Below are positions 16,571-24,723 of a DNA stretch of 64,000 nucleotides, piece by piece (the first letter of the stretch is position 1; the number at the start of each line of letters is the position of its first letter). Source of the stretch: Thermoanaerobaculia bacterium (GTDB taxonomy: Bacteria > Acidobacteriota > Thermoanaerobaculia > Multivoradales > J023); the NCBI GenBank assembly GCA_030431255.1, contig JAUIJL010000024.1, forward strand, positions 1 to 64,000, written 5' to 3'. Under the pieces are notes generated by a model. The model did not search any database. It was not told the DNA's origin and saw only the letters and a list, made by a program, of their open reading frames with translations. Made by a program: the position numbers and the translations under genes.

Positions 16571-17176
16571 TCAGCGCCCCCCCTCGAGATCTTGGGCAGC
16601 TCGAAGCTCCCGGGCGAGCCACTTTCTCGCCAGTGTCCAACGTCTCTTTATGGTTGCTCTGGAGACTTGCAGCACTTCTCCGATTTCATCGAGGCTTAGA
16701 CCTGCGAAATATTTCATGACAACGATCTGCTCCAACTCCGGCTTGTGCTCTGCGAGTCTCTTCAGTGCTCCGTGGAGGTCTAGGAATTGATGGAGGTCGA
16801 GGCCGGATGACGTGGGCGGGTCCGACAGCGTATGGAGCGCGATCGTGGCGTGTCCCCCTCCTCGTTTCGCAGCAAGCCGCGCTCTTGCGTGGTCGACGAG
16901 AATTCGCCGCATGGCGGCCGAGGCGAATCCGAAGAATTGAGCGCGCGATTCCCAGGCGACTTTGTGCCGCGCGCTCATTCGAACGTACGCCTCGTTGATC
17001 AAATCGATGGTCTGCAGGGTTTGTCCGGCGTGCTCGTGGCGCAAATGTTTTCGGGCGATTTGCTTGAGATCAGCATACGTGAGCTCGATAAGCGGTGAGA
17101 TGGCTGATCCATCTCCATCTGCCCAGCGAAGCAAGAGAGCAGTAATCTCCGAAGGTTTAGAAATTGAATCCGTCAT
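16571..17176 (-). CDS. ECF-type RNA polymerase sigma factor
   Basis: 201 residues from MTDSISKPSEITALL. Region 2 contains LKQIARKHLRHEHAGQTLQT and WESRAQFFGFASAAMRRILVD, and region 4 contains LSLDEIGEVLQVSRATIKRR, matching the ECF subfamily (TIGR02999 type) that typically sits next to Ser/Thr kinase-TPR genes in Acidobacteriota and Planctomycetota. GGAGG precedes two consecutive ATGs; the second (17176) has workable spacing. No anti-sigma factor is seen. The kinase two bases downstream is the natural candidate to control it by phosphorylation (inference from this pairing). Confidence 0.93.
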   Translation of the reverse strand: MTDSISKPSEITALLLRWADGDGSAISPLIELTYADLKQIARKHLRHEHAGQTLQTIDLINEAYVRMSARHKVAWESRAQFFGFASAAMRRILVDHARARLAAKRGGGHATIALHTLSDPPTSSGLDLHQFLDLHGALKRLAEHKPELEQIVVMKYFAGLSLDEIGEVLQVSRATIKRRWTLARKWLARELRAAQDLEGGR

Positions 17177-17356
17177 CATTCCTCCTATAGCTTCAAGCGT
17201 CAAAGGGCAGGATTCGGCTCAGCTTTCAGCTAATCCAGGGAGCTTTGCAGGAGATCCCAAGGGCATGTGGTTTTGGGCAGGCCGATCATATCCAGTCGAA
17301 GCCGTCTTCACGCGGCGGCTCTGAAGGTGTCAGCCGTCGCGAGATCTCCGACTGAA

Positions 17357-17390
17357 CCGACAGAAAGCCGACATGTCGGTGTTCTGTCGG
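17357..17390. promoter_or_regulatory. 34-bp nested palindrome
   Basis: Outer arms CCGACAGAA (17357-17365) and TTCTGTCGG (17382-17390) flank the perfect 12-bp palindrome CCGACATGTCGG (17368-17379). The whole is a 17+17 dyad with two mismatches, made of repeated CCGACA half-sites. It lies in the 441-base region between the sigma-factor start and the divergently transcribed genes, where an operator for either side is plausible. A cruciform or transcript hairpin is an alternative reading. Confidence 0.6.
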
Positions 17391-17410
17391 TTTCCTGGTC
17401 AGACTCAGAA

Positions 17411-17431
17411 AACCCGCTAATTTAGCGGGTT
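17411..17431. terminator. Palindromic stem, terminator-like
   Basis: AACCCGCTAA and TTAGCGGGTT are perfectly complementary around a single T and are followed by a TCTCTCGTTTTC tract. It lies between divergent transcription units, so what it would terminate is unclear; it may belong to an unseen short transcript or to a leader RNA. Confidence 0.45.
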
Positions 17432-17476
17432 CTCTCGTTTTCGAAAGCCGGCATCGTTTCTGCTCTAGAGGTAGAT

Positions 17477-17560
17477 ATGACGCTCAGAGAGCAACCCAGC
17501 TCCAAGAGGAGCAAAGCAGGCTCCAGAAGGAGCAAGGCAGGCTCGAAGGGCAACATCTGA
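17477..17560 (+). CDS. Putative 27-residue basic repeat peptide
   Basis: ATG at 17477 with an upstream AGAGG at suitable spacing opens a frame ending at TGA 17558-17560. The product is very basic and repetitive (SSKRSKAGSRRSKAGSKG), because the DNA contains two copies of CTCCARRAGGAGCAARGCAGG about 21 bases apart. It precedes the 238-residue gene by 57 bases. It could be a real small protein or leader peptide, or merely a duplicated inverted-repeat segment that happens to be open. Confidence 0.3.
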   Translation: MTLREQPSSKRSKAGSRRSKAGSKGNI

Positions 17561-17617
17561 TGACTCGAAGGCAAGAGGTCTCGGGTCGTTATTTAACCTC
17601 GGATCAAGGAGACCCTC

Positions 17618-18334
17618 ATGGCCTGGGTATCTGCAGCACACGTTGTTTCCGACAAAGCCATCACCTATTTGACCGCGACCTGGGAGGTGCCGAAAGCGCC
17701 GTCTAAAGATGTGGGGCAGACCATCTTCCTCTTCCCCGGCTTGCAAGCCAGCGCCCATGTCTTGCTGAACGGCAGGACCCACCATATTTCCGGTGCGGCG
17801 GTTCTCCAACCGGTGCTCGGCTGGGAGTCGTCGTCCGGTTGGACGATGGAGAATTATGTGCTCGCCAATGCACCGGTCCCCAACGACGAGGTTACAGGGC
17901 AAGTGGGGTCGGTTTCCGTGAAGGAGGGGGACAACATCATCGGTACCGTGACCCAATCGGGAACCGACTACACCATGTCCTTCCAGATCAACGGGGGCAA
18001 GACTTATTCCACGACGGTCGGCCTTGCAGCGATCGAGAAGGTCTGGGAGTCGACTTTGATCAAGGGGGCGACGCTGCAAGGATCGATGGTCTTCAACGAA
18101 GCGGTCATGGTGCTCGAAGAGTATAAGGTCAATGATTGCAGCAGCTATCCGGATACCAGCGGGGTGACTTTCTACAACCTCCAGGCGATGACCTCCGATG
18201 TATCGCCGGTGAACGGTGAGTGGACCGTGGAGACGGGTCTTGCCCAAGATCCGAAATGCGACGCGGTGAAGGCCGTGATCCAAAGCCCGACGATGGATTC
18301 CGGGCAGGTCGAGATCAAGATGGCGGGTTCCTAA
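17618..18334 (+). CDS. Beta-rich protein of unknown function
   Basis: 238 residues, no signal peptide, strong RBS (AAGGAGACC). The pattern YLTATWEVPKAPS, TIFLFPGLQ, VLQPVLGWESSSGW, then VSVKEGDNIIGTVTQSG is that of a beta-sandwich family found in scattered bacteria and fungi (FPGL...LQPVLxW...GD.i.G); the fold looks eqolisin/lectin-like, but I see no catalytic evidence. It converges on the sigma54 activator with a 4-base overlap of stop codons (CTAA). A second unrecognised protein lies beyond the activator, suggesting a small regulated set. Confidence 0.7.
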   Translation: MAWVSAAHVVSDKAITYLTATWEVPKAPSKDVGQTIFLFPGLQASAHVLLNGRTHHISGAAVLQPVLGWESSSGWTMENYVLANAPVPNDEVTGQVGSVSVKEGDNIIGTVTQSGTDYTMSFQINGGKTYSTTVGLAAIEKVWESTLIKGATLQGSMVFNEAVMVLEEYKVNDCSSYPDTSGVTFYNLQAMTSDVSPVNGEWTVETGLAQDPKCDAVKAVIQSPTMDSGQVEIKMAGS

Positions 18335-20022
18335 GCTAGTCCCAGCTCCCGGAGCCGGCGGCGCAGGGTGCGAATGGAGATCTCGAGGTGCTCGACCATG
18401 GCCTCGTGGTCCCCTTCACAGTCGTCGAAGGCTTGACGGATCTCGTCGTTCGTGACCTCGCTGGAAGCGCGGAGGTTAGGGAATTTTTCGATCAAGGCGT
18501 AGAGGGAGGTGCGCGAGATGCAAAGGGCTTCGGCGGTGGGCTTCAAATCCCAGCGGTTGCCCCTAAGGGTTTCGCGCAGCTCGTCCTCGGTCACGGTCGA
18601 GGGTTTGCGTCGAATGGCTTTCGGCGCTTTGGCGGGACGGCTGGGGTTGGAGGCCGGTTCGGCGGTGCCCTCCAGCAGTCGTTCCACCGAGGGGCCGAGC
18701 TGGAGACGGGGAGCCTTGCGGCTGCCGATCACCATTTGGCGCACGACGTTTTTCAGCTGGCGGACATTGCCCGGCCAGGGCAAGGCCACCAGCCGGATGA
18801 GCATCGGAGGGTCGAGCCACGTGGTGGCGTCCTCGGCCCGAAGGCGATGGGATTCGCCGACGTTCTCGAGCTCGCTTTCCAGGAAATGCTTGAACAACCG
18901 GCCGAAGTCGTCTCGGCGGTCTCGCAGGGCCGGCAATCGGATTTCGAAGCCGGCCAAGCGGTGGAGCAGGGGCGAGCGGAAGGACCCCGAAGCGATCTTG
19001 GCTTCGAGGTCGGCGTCGGTGGCGGCCACGACCCGGACGTCGACTCGACGGGGCCGCGGATCGCCGAGGGGTTGGATCTCACCGCTTTCGAGCACCCGAA
19101 GAAGCTGGGCTTGGAGCTCCGGCGACGACTCGCCGATCTCGTCGAGAAAGAGGGTCCCGCCGTGTGCGCGGGCAAAATAGCCGGGTTGATCTTGGTTGGA
19201 ACCGGTGAACGCGCCTTTCCGAGCCCCGAAGAGCTCGGCGACCGCCAGCGACTCGGGGATCGCGGCCAGGTTGACGGCCAAGAAAGGTCCGCTTCTCCGT
19301 GACGCGCGGTGCACGGCCTGGGCGACCAGCTCTTTGCCGGTGCCGGTTTCACCGCGAATCAGGACCGAGACGTCGAGGTCCGCTACCCGTTCGATGTCGG
19401 CCCGGGTGCGCACGAGGAGGTGAGATTGCCCCACGAGTCCGTAATCCGGGGGAGCCGCCGACATGGCCAGACGATGGAGATGCAGCCACAACACGATGCG
19501 TCCGGCCAGCTCCAGGGCAATGCCGTCTTCGAGCTCGGCGGAGGAAAATGTGCGTGGGGCGGTGATCGCCTTGCCTTGGATCCTGAGGGTCGACGAGCTG
19601 GAACCGGGATCCAGGAGCAAATCGCCGTCGGCGGGGCGCAGATGCCACGGATTGCGGCTCAGGTGGCGGTCGCGCAGGGCCGAGTCCCGACCCTGCGAAT
19701 TGGAAGTGAACACCGGCTCTCGACGGGAGAGGGCCACGGACCGGCCTCGTTGCAATTGGGGCAGCAGAGCGCGATCGCCGATCCGGTGCAAATCGGGGTG
19801 GAACAGAATCGTCAGAGCCGGGACCGCCGATCCCTGGGCATGTCGTTCAGTGGCTTGCCGACCGAGCGCGGAGCCGGCTTGGAGGGTGGACTCGTCCAGT
19901 GAGTCTCTCTGTGAGAGGCCCTTTGCGGTGTCCCCCCTGGCTGAGTCGCTTCGCGCTGAATGGTTTCGCACGGATCTGTTACGCGCTGATTCATTTTTCA
20001 CGGTGGGATGGTATCGAATCAA
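18331..20022 (-). CDS. FHA-AAA+ sigma54-dependent activator with two C-terminal HTH units
   Basis: 563 residues. A Ser/Arg-rich N-terminus (about 1-65) precedes an FHA-like domain (about 75-185, GRSVALSRREP...RDRHLSR). The AAA+ domain has Walker A GETGTGKE, the sigma54-contact loop as GAFTGS (canonical GAFTGA), Walker B GGTLFLDEIGE and an arginine-finger region. The C-terminus holds two Fis-like helices in tandem: ELRETLRGNRWDLKPTAEAL...SRTSLYALIEKFP, then NDEIRQAFDDCEGDHEAMVE...SIRTLRRRLRELGLA. FHA input implies response to a phosphothreonine protein, plausibly a kinase substrate. The start is uncertain (TTG at 20022 or GTG at 20001). No clear sigma54 promoter (GG-N10-GC) was found nearby. 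Confidence 0.88.
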   Translation of the reverse strand: MIRYHPTVKNESARNRSVRNHSARSDSARGDTAKGLSQRDSLDESTLQAGSALGRQATERHAQGSAVPALTILFHPDLHRIGDRALLPQLQRGRSVALSRREPVFTSNSQGRDSALRDRHLSRNPWHLRPADGDLLLDPGSSSSTLRIQGKAITAPRTFSSAELEDGIALELAGRIVLWLHLHRLAMSAAPPDYGLVGQSHLLVRTRADIERVADLDVSVLIRGETGTGKELVAQAVHRASRRSGPFLAVNLAAIPESLAVAELFGARKGAFTGSNQDQPGYFARAHGGTLFLDEIGESSPELQAQLLRVLESGEIQPLGDPRPRRVDVRVVAATDADLEAKIASGSFRSPLLHRLAGFEIRLPALRDRRDDFGRLFKHFLESELENVGESHRLRAEDATTWLDPPMLIRLVALPWPGNVRQLKNVVRQMVIGSRKAPRLQLGPSVERLLEGTAEPASNPSRPAKAPKAIRRKPSTVTEDELRETLRGNRWDLKPTAEALCISRTSLYALIEKFPNLRASSEVTNDEIRQAFDDCEGDHEAMVEHLEISIRTLRRRLRELGLA

Positions 20023-20082
20023 GATGGGATGACCAACGTCTGAATTGGGTCCCTAAATGAGCTGAAACACAAAGGAGAAATC

Positions 20083-20688
20083 ATGGCCAACACTTACACG
20101 TTTCAAGTCGGTTTCACATGGGATCAGAGCAAAACCGCCGACAAAACCACCTGGCCCCTGTCTTTCGTTTTCGTCCAATCGAACGGAAACCTCTACACGC
20201 CGAAATCGGGCTCCTCAAGCTACAACGGACGGCAAAGCACGGCCGGAAACCCCGACGACATTCACTACGAATTCGTGGAGGGTGACAGCATCCGTTGGGA
20301 GATCTATGCGTTGTCCTCTCCCACGAGTGGCACCCTCAAGCTCAGCAATCTGAGGGTGCCTTTCGAGCTCATGAAGGATAAATCCACCCAGACTCCCTTC
20401 AAAGCGAACAACTACAGCAGCCCTATCTGGGTGGCGGCCACGGGCAGCAAAACCTGTGACCATCTTCCCGGTGCCACGTCGGGAACAGCCTATCCATATT
20501 GGACGCCTCCGACGGGTGGCACATTCGTCATCGACAAGACGGGAACCTACAGGTTCTGGGTGGATTTCGACGTTGCGGTAGATGGGCGGAAATTCGCGGT
20601 GGATCCGGAGATGATCACCGGACCGGCAAACTCCGGCGGTGGCGGTTATTCGCCGTATTCACCAATGTTTCCTTTCGGCGCGCCGTGA
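20083..20688 (+). CDS. Unrecognised 201-residue beta-rich protein
   Basis: It starts MANTYTFQVGFTWDQSKTAD with an excellent RBS (AAAGGAGAAATC). No signal peptide or transmembrane span. The body is rich in Ser, Thr, Tyr and Trp (WPLSFVFVQSNG, SIRWEIYALSSP, GTYRFWVDFDVAVDG), predicting beta strands; the C-terminus is a Gly/Pro/Tyr-rich tail ending PMFPFGAP. I do not recognise it. It is divergent from the FHA-sigma54 activator (60-base gap) and converges on the second kinase gene, so the activator may control it. Confidence 0.7.
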   Translation: MANTYTFQVGFTWDQSKTADKTTWPLSFVFVQSNGNLYTPKSGSSSYNGRQSTAGNPDDIHYEFVEGDSIRWEIYALSSPTSGTLKLSNLRVPFELMKDKSTQTPFKANNYSSPIWVAATGSKTCDHLPGATSGTAYPYWTPPTGGTFVIDKTGTYRFWVDFDVAVDGRKFAVDPEMITGPANSGGGGYSPYSPMFPFGAP

Positions 20689-20734
20689 GCATCTGAGCTG
20701 AGAGGTTTTGGCGGCGAGCAAACCGACCATGAGC

Positions 20735-23155
20735 TCAGCGCGCCGCCCCTGGGACCCGTTCCGTCGATGGATTTAGATCCACCGCGAGCAGGTGGAAGCG
20801 GGGGTCGGTTCTGAGCTGGTCCAGCTCGGGGTCGAGCTGGGTTTCTTGGGGAGAATAGCCTTGCCACAAGGCCTGCCCGAGAAGGTCTAAGGCCCGGTCT
20901 CGGTGTCCACAGATCTCGAGGGTGACGGCGAGCCGATAGTGGGAAGAAGCATCGAGCGTCGGGGCGGCCGAGGTGCCATCGTCGGCTTTCAACCGAGCGA
21001 TGAGGTCCATGGCTTCGGCCGTCCCACCGCTTTTGGCGAGAAAGAGGGCCAAGCGACTCTGCAGGGTCGGGTTCTGGGGCTGGCCCTCGAGCTCGACCCG
21101 CAAGAGCTGAATCGCTCGTCGATAGTGCTTTTCGGCGTCTTGCTTCTTGGCAGGTATCCAGCGATAGGCATCGGCCAGATTGGCCCAATAGAGATAGTGG
21201 TTGGCGGCGGTTCCCAAAGCAAGTGCTTTTTCGAAGGCATCGGCGGCTTCCACGTAAAGGCCTTGGATGAAGAGCAAGGTGCCCAGATTCGCGTAGAGCG
21301 AGGGGACGGGGGAGATTTGCAGGGCGATTTGTAGCTCTTGGGACGCCTCCGCATATTGTCCTTGCATGTAGAGGGCGGCCACCAGGTTGCGGCGACCGTA
21401 GACCGCCCGCGGGGCGATCGCGATGCTGTCTCGGTAGGCCGCCTCCGCCTCTTGGTATCGACCGGATTTCAAATAGAGATCGCCGATGGCGTCGTGGGGC
21501 CGTCGATCTCCGGGCTCGCTTTCGATGGCCCGCCGATACGCTTGCTCCGCTTCGTCGATTTCGTTTCGGGCATCGAGAATCTGGGCTTTTCGATACCAGG
21601 CTTCGCGGTGATTCGGTTGGAGGATCAACGCCGTCTTTAGGTCGCTCTCGGCCGCCGCCGGCTCGTCCTGATGGAAAAGCACGATGCCGCGAATCACCCG
21701 CGCGTCGGCGAAGTGGCCGTCCAGCTCGACGGCTTTTTCCGCCGCGGCACGGGCTCGGACGAGGAAGGAAGGATCACGATTGTCGTCCTGGAAGCGCCAA
21801 AGATGGGTTTCCGCCAAGCCCGTATAGGCGGGGGCCGATCGCTCGTTGAGCGCCAGCATTTTGCGGAAGACCTGCTCCGCGCGTTCCGCGTGGGAGACCT
21901 GGCTGGAGTCCCTCAGCAGATCTCGGCCGTATTGGTAGAGCTGCTGTGGGCCCATATCCTCCGTTGGATCCACCGACCCTTGTGCTGTAGATCCTTGCGG
22001 GGCGGCGTTTTCCTGCATCCCGGGGGGCGACGGCGGGTCCTTCCGATAGGTTTCGCCGAGGTCGTCCCCTCGGAGCCCCAGCCAAAGGGCGGCGAGCCCG
22101 AGGCAAGCGATCCCCAAGGCCACGAGCCTGGGTCGTGGAATCACGAAATAGGAGGTCGAGAGGTTGGAGCCGGACGGCTCCTGAACGGAGGGATCCGCCG
22201 AGCTCGGCAAGTTGGAGGCCTGTGTGGAATTCGAGGGTCCCGCCAGGGTCACCGAATGATCTTCGGTGAGGTCGCCGGCCGGAAAGCCGGGCTCGGATGC
22301 CGCGCGATCCCGGAAGCCGACCAGGGTGTCGACCACCGCCTGGGTGCTCGAAGGGCGGAGCTCTGGGGACTTCTGGTGCAGCCGCTCCACCCAAGCCGAA
22401 AGATCTTCAGGGATGCTGGGATCGACGTCGTGGAGGGGCTCGGGATGAAAGGTCAACACCCGGCTCAGGGTCTCTATCAAGCTGTTGCCGCGAAACGGCG
22501 ACCTGCCGGCCAGCATTTGATAGATCAACGTGCCTAAGGAAAAAAGGTCCGATCGGAAATCCACGTCCAAACCCCGGGCCTGCTCGGGTGACATGGCGGT
22601 TCCCGTGCCGACGACCACACCCGGGACGGATATCGACGCATCCGTCGGATCCGGGCCGTCGGTCGAATGCGGCTCGACCCTTTTGGCCAGCCCGAAGTCG
22701 AGGATTTTGACCCGTCCGGAGCGGGTCATCGCGACGTTGGCGGGTTTTAGATCTCGATGCACGATGCCGTGAGCGTGGGCTTCCCGCAAACCTTCGGCGA
22801 TATCCAGCGCCCAGCCGAGAGCCTTTTGTAGCGGCACCGGACCTTCGCTCAGCTCGTCGGCGAGGGTAAAACCGTCGAGCAGCTCCATAACGATCCAGCT
22901 ATCGCCGTTGTCGTCTTCCAGAATGTCGTGAATCTGAACGATGGCGGGGTGATTGAGCCTGGCCACAGACCGGGCCTCGCGCAGAAATCGCGCCCTGGAT
23001 CGGTCTGAATCGAGTAGGTCGGCCCGGATTTGCTTCAACGCCACGCGTCGATGCAGACGCTCGTCGAAAGCCTGAAATACCTCGCCCATGCCTCCCCGCC
23101 CGAGCAGATGCTCCAAACGGTATGGGCCAATGGTGTGGAAGGGCGGTGGGCTCAC
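20735..23155 (-). CDS. Ser/Thr protein kinase with TPR tail
   Basis: 806 residues from GTG 23155. The kinase domain has GRGGMGEVF (19-27), VALKQI with Lys41, VHRDLKPANV, ILDFGLAKR and MSPEQARGLDVDFRSDLFSLG. A transmembrane span (LVALGIACLGLAALWLGL) follows at about 345-365, then at least eight TPR units (LNERSAPAYTGLAETHLWRF, FADARVIRGIVLFHQDEPAA, PNHREAWYRKAQILDARNEI). The TPR tail is probably outside the cytoplasm. It is adjacent to the FHA-containing activator, whose FHA domain is the kind of module that reads kinase output; a direct link is inference. Confidence 0.93.
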   Translation of the reverse strand: MSPPPFHTIGPYRLEHLLGRGGMGEVFQAFDERLHRRVALKQIRADLLDSDRSRARFLREARSVARLNHPAIVQIHDILEDDNGDSWIVMELLDGFTLADELSEGPVPLQKALGWALDIAEGLREAHAHGIVHRDLKPANVAMTRSGRVKILDFGLAKRVEPHSTDGPDPTDASISVPGVVVGTGTAMSPEQARGLDVDFRSDLFSLGTLIYQMLAGRSPFRGNSLIETLSRVLTFHPEPLHDVDPSIPEDLSAWVERLHQKSPELRPSSTQAVVDTLVGFRDRAASEPGFPAGDLTEDHSVTLAGPSNSTQASNLPSSADPSVQEPSGSNLSTSYFVIPRPRLVALGIACLGLAALWLGLRGDDLGETYRKDPPSPPGMQENAAPQGSTAQGSVDPTEDMGPQQLYQYGRDLLRDSSQVSHAERAEQVFRKMLALNERSAPAYTGLAETHLWRFQDDNRDPSFLVRARAAAEKAVELDGHFADARVIRGIVLFHQDEPAAAESDLKTALILQPNHREAWYRKAQILDARNEIDEAEQAYRRAIESEPGDRRPHDAIGDLYLKSGRYQEAEAAYRDSIAIAPRAVYGRRNLVAALYMQGQYAEASQELQIALQISPVPSLYANLGTLLFIQGLYVEAADAFEKALALGTAANHYLYWANLADAYRWIPAKKQDAEKHYRRAIQLLRVELEGQPQNPTLQSRLALFLAKSGGTAEAMDLIARLKADDGTSAAPTLDASSHYRLAVTLEICGHRDRALDLLGQALWQGYSPQETQLDPELDQLRTDPRFHLLAVDLNPSTERVPGAAR

Positions 23156-23488
23156 GGACAGGTGCTCACGGCAAGGGCTGTGGATCGACCGTCGGCGAGG
23201 GCTCGGCTCGCGGGCGACGGGTGTTTACCGTGTAAGCATACGCGGCCGACTCGGGCCGGGGGAAGCCATGGCGCGCTGTGACTGAAATGGTGACGGAGAC
23301 GAAAGCGAGGCGCGGAGCGGGCGCTCTAGGATGGTCGGCCGGGCTGGGAGGGAGTATGGAGCTGACTGAGCTTACGCGCCGTGCGGAGGAATGGGTAGGA
23401 AAAGAGGTGGCTCAACAGCAGCGGCGTCATCGCTCGGCGGAAGGCTTGGCAGCCGTCCCCGAGCGACTTGCGCTGCCCATGACCGTGC
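23156..23488. other. Gap without a supported gene
   Basis: 333 bases between the divergent ends of the kinase start and the DUF2188-like gene stop. A short plus-strand frame (23278-23496) starts without a clear RBS and resembles nothing I know. No repeat of the GGTGCCA group or strong hairpin was seen. Confidence 0.5.
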
Positions 23489-23941
23489 TCAGTTGACGCC
23501 GTAGGTGTGGCGCGCTTGCTCGTTGCCGTCGACGGTGTTGATCACCAGCTCGCTGGGTTGATTCTCGCGGGCCAGCTCCCTGGCGGCTTCGAGGGCGTCG
23601 GCCTTGGTGGAAAAGTCCGAGCGGATCTCGCCCTTCCCTTCGAGAGTGATCTTCCAGGCGTCTTCGTCGGATTCCAGGCGGAAGACTTTGGCGCTCGGCT
23701 CGGCAGTGCTGTGCTCGTTGGATTGGGATGGCGTGTCAGTGTCGACTGCTTGTTCTTTCATGGCCTGCCTTTTCAAGACCTGACGAACCGCCAAACCACC
23801 GGCAACCAGAGTCGTCAGCGCCACGACGCCTGCGGCGGCGGTCGCGCCTTTGTGGTTGGCAATGAGCTTGGTGGTTCGTTGGATCGCGGGCTGGGCCAAA
23901 TCGAGACAGCTTGAAACTAATTTAACGTCGGCAACGTTCAT
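23489..23941 (-). CDS. Membrane-anchored protein with DUF2188-like domain
   Basis: 150 residues. A hydrophobic span (GATAAAGVVALTTLVAGGLAV, about 32-52) is followed by a polar linker and a C-terminal domain (WKITLEGKGEIRSDFSTKAD...ALEAARELARENQPSELVIN...HTYGVN). That matches DUF2188, a small alpha/beta domain of unknown function usually found alone. RBS AAGGAG is clear. A monocistronic gene is likely. Confidence 0.75.
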   Translation of the reverse strand: MNVADVKLVSSCLDLAQPAIQRTTKLIANHKGATAAAGVVALTTLVAGGLAVRQVLKRQAMKEQAVDTDTPSQSNEHSTAEPSAKVFRLESDEDAWKITLEGKGEIRSDFSTKADALEAARELARENQPSELVINTVDGNEQARHTYGVN

Positions 23942-24214
23942 GAAGGCTCCTTTAGGTCGTGGAAATGTGGGTTGTGGATATGGAAAAACTGAGGCCGGAA
24001 CGGGTCGGCATGCACCTCCGACGGGCTCCGTTCTCGTAAGCCTCGCTTCTGCCTACTCTTAAAGAGCAAGGCCTATGCCGGCCCCTGGAGAGCGCTATTC
24101 AGGTCTAGACGGGGCTGTTTGGGAGAAAGAATTGTAATCTTTGCTCTGCTCTTGCAAGATTTGCAGTGAACGATAGACCGTGAAATACACCATTAGCCGG
24201 CAGGAACGCATGTC

Positions 24215-24520
24215 ATGAGCCGCGAACACGAGCAGCTTTCGAACGCATCGAATCCGATCCCTTGGACATTCTCACGGATGGGTCGAATGGTGTTGGGGGT
24301 CGTGGCGATTTTCTTCGGTCTGGCCATCGGAGCGTGGGTGCTCTACAACTCATGGGTCGAGCGACTGCCCGAATACTCCGGAGGTTTTTTGACCTTCGGG
24401 ATATCGCCGATGATGATCGGTTGTGGGGTGTTTTGGGTGCGCACGGCCTACACCGGCGAGACTCCGACCCTTGGCGACGACTGGGAGGAAGACTGGCAGG
24501 AAGATGTGGATCACTCTTGA
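24215..24520 (+). CDS. Small two-span membrane protein
   Basis: 101 residues. Two hydrophobic stretches (MVLGVVAIFFGLAIGAWVLY, about 25-44, and FGISPMMIGCGVFWV, about 61-75) and a very acidic C-terminus (DDWEEDWQEDVDHS). No family recognised. It stands alone, with about 200 uninformative bases on its 3' side before the next gene. Confidence 0.6.
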   Translation: MSREHEQLSNASNPIPWTFSRMGRMVLGVVAIFFGLAIGAWVLYNSWVERLPEYSGGFLTFGISPMMIGCGVFWVRTAYTGETPTLGDDWEEDWQEDVDHS

Positions 24521-24723
24521 AGAGTGGGGAATTGCCTTTCTCCTGGTTAGAAAAGCACTGTGGCTCGTCCCGATATGAGGGGAAAACATCCCAGAAAATG
24601 AACCTGGAGTCCTAACTTGGTCCTATTTTCCAGCGATTTTCGCATTAGAGGATGAAAGCGAACGGTCCCGTCGATCGTCGACGGGCCTCGGGAGCTTCTA
24701 ACTTCTTATGGGAGCTGGGTGAC

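Noticed and set aside
20041-20082. Sigma54 promoter for the 201-residue orphan
   Set aside because: The best GG/GC pair is spaced by 11 bases rather than 10 and lacks the TGGCA/TTGC context.
23278-23496. 72-codon plus-strand ORF
   Set aside because: Weak start context, no recognisable similarity, and it runs into the convergent DUF2188-like gene.
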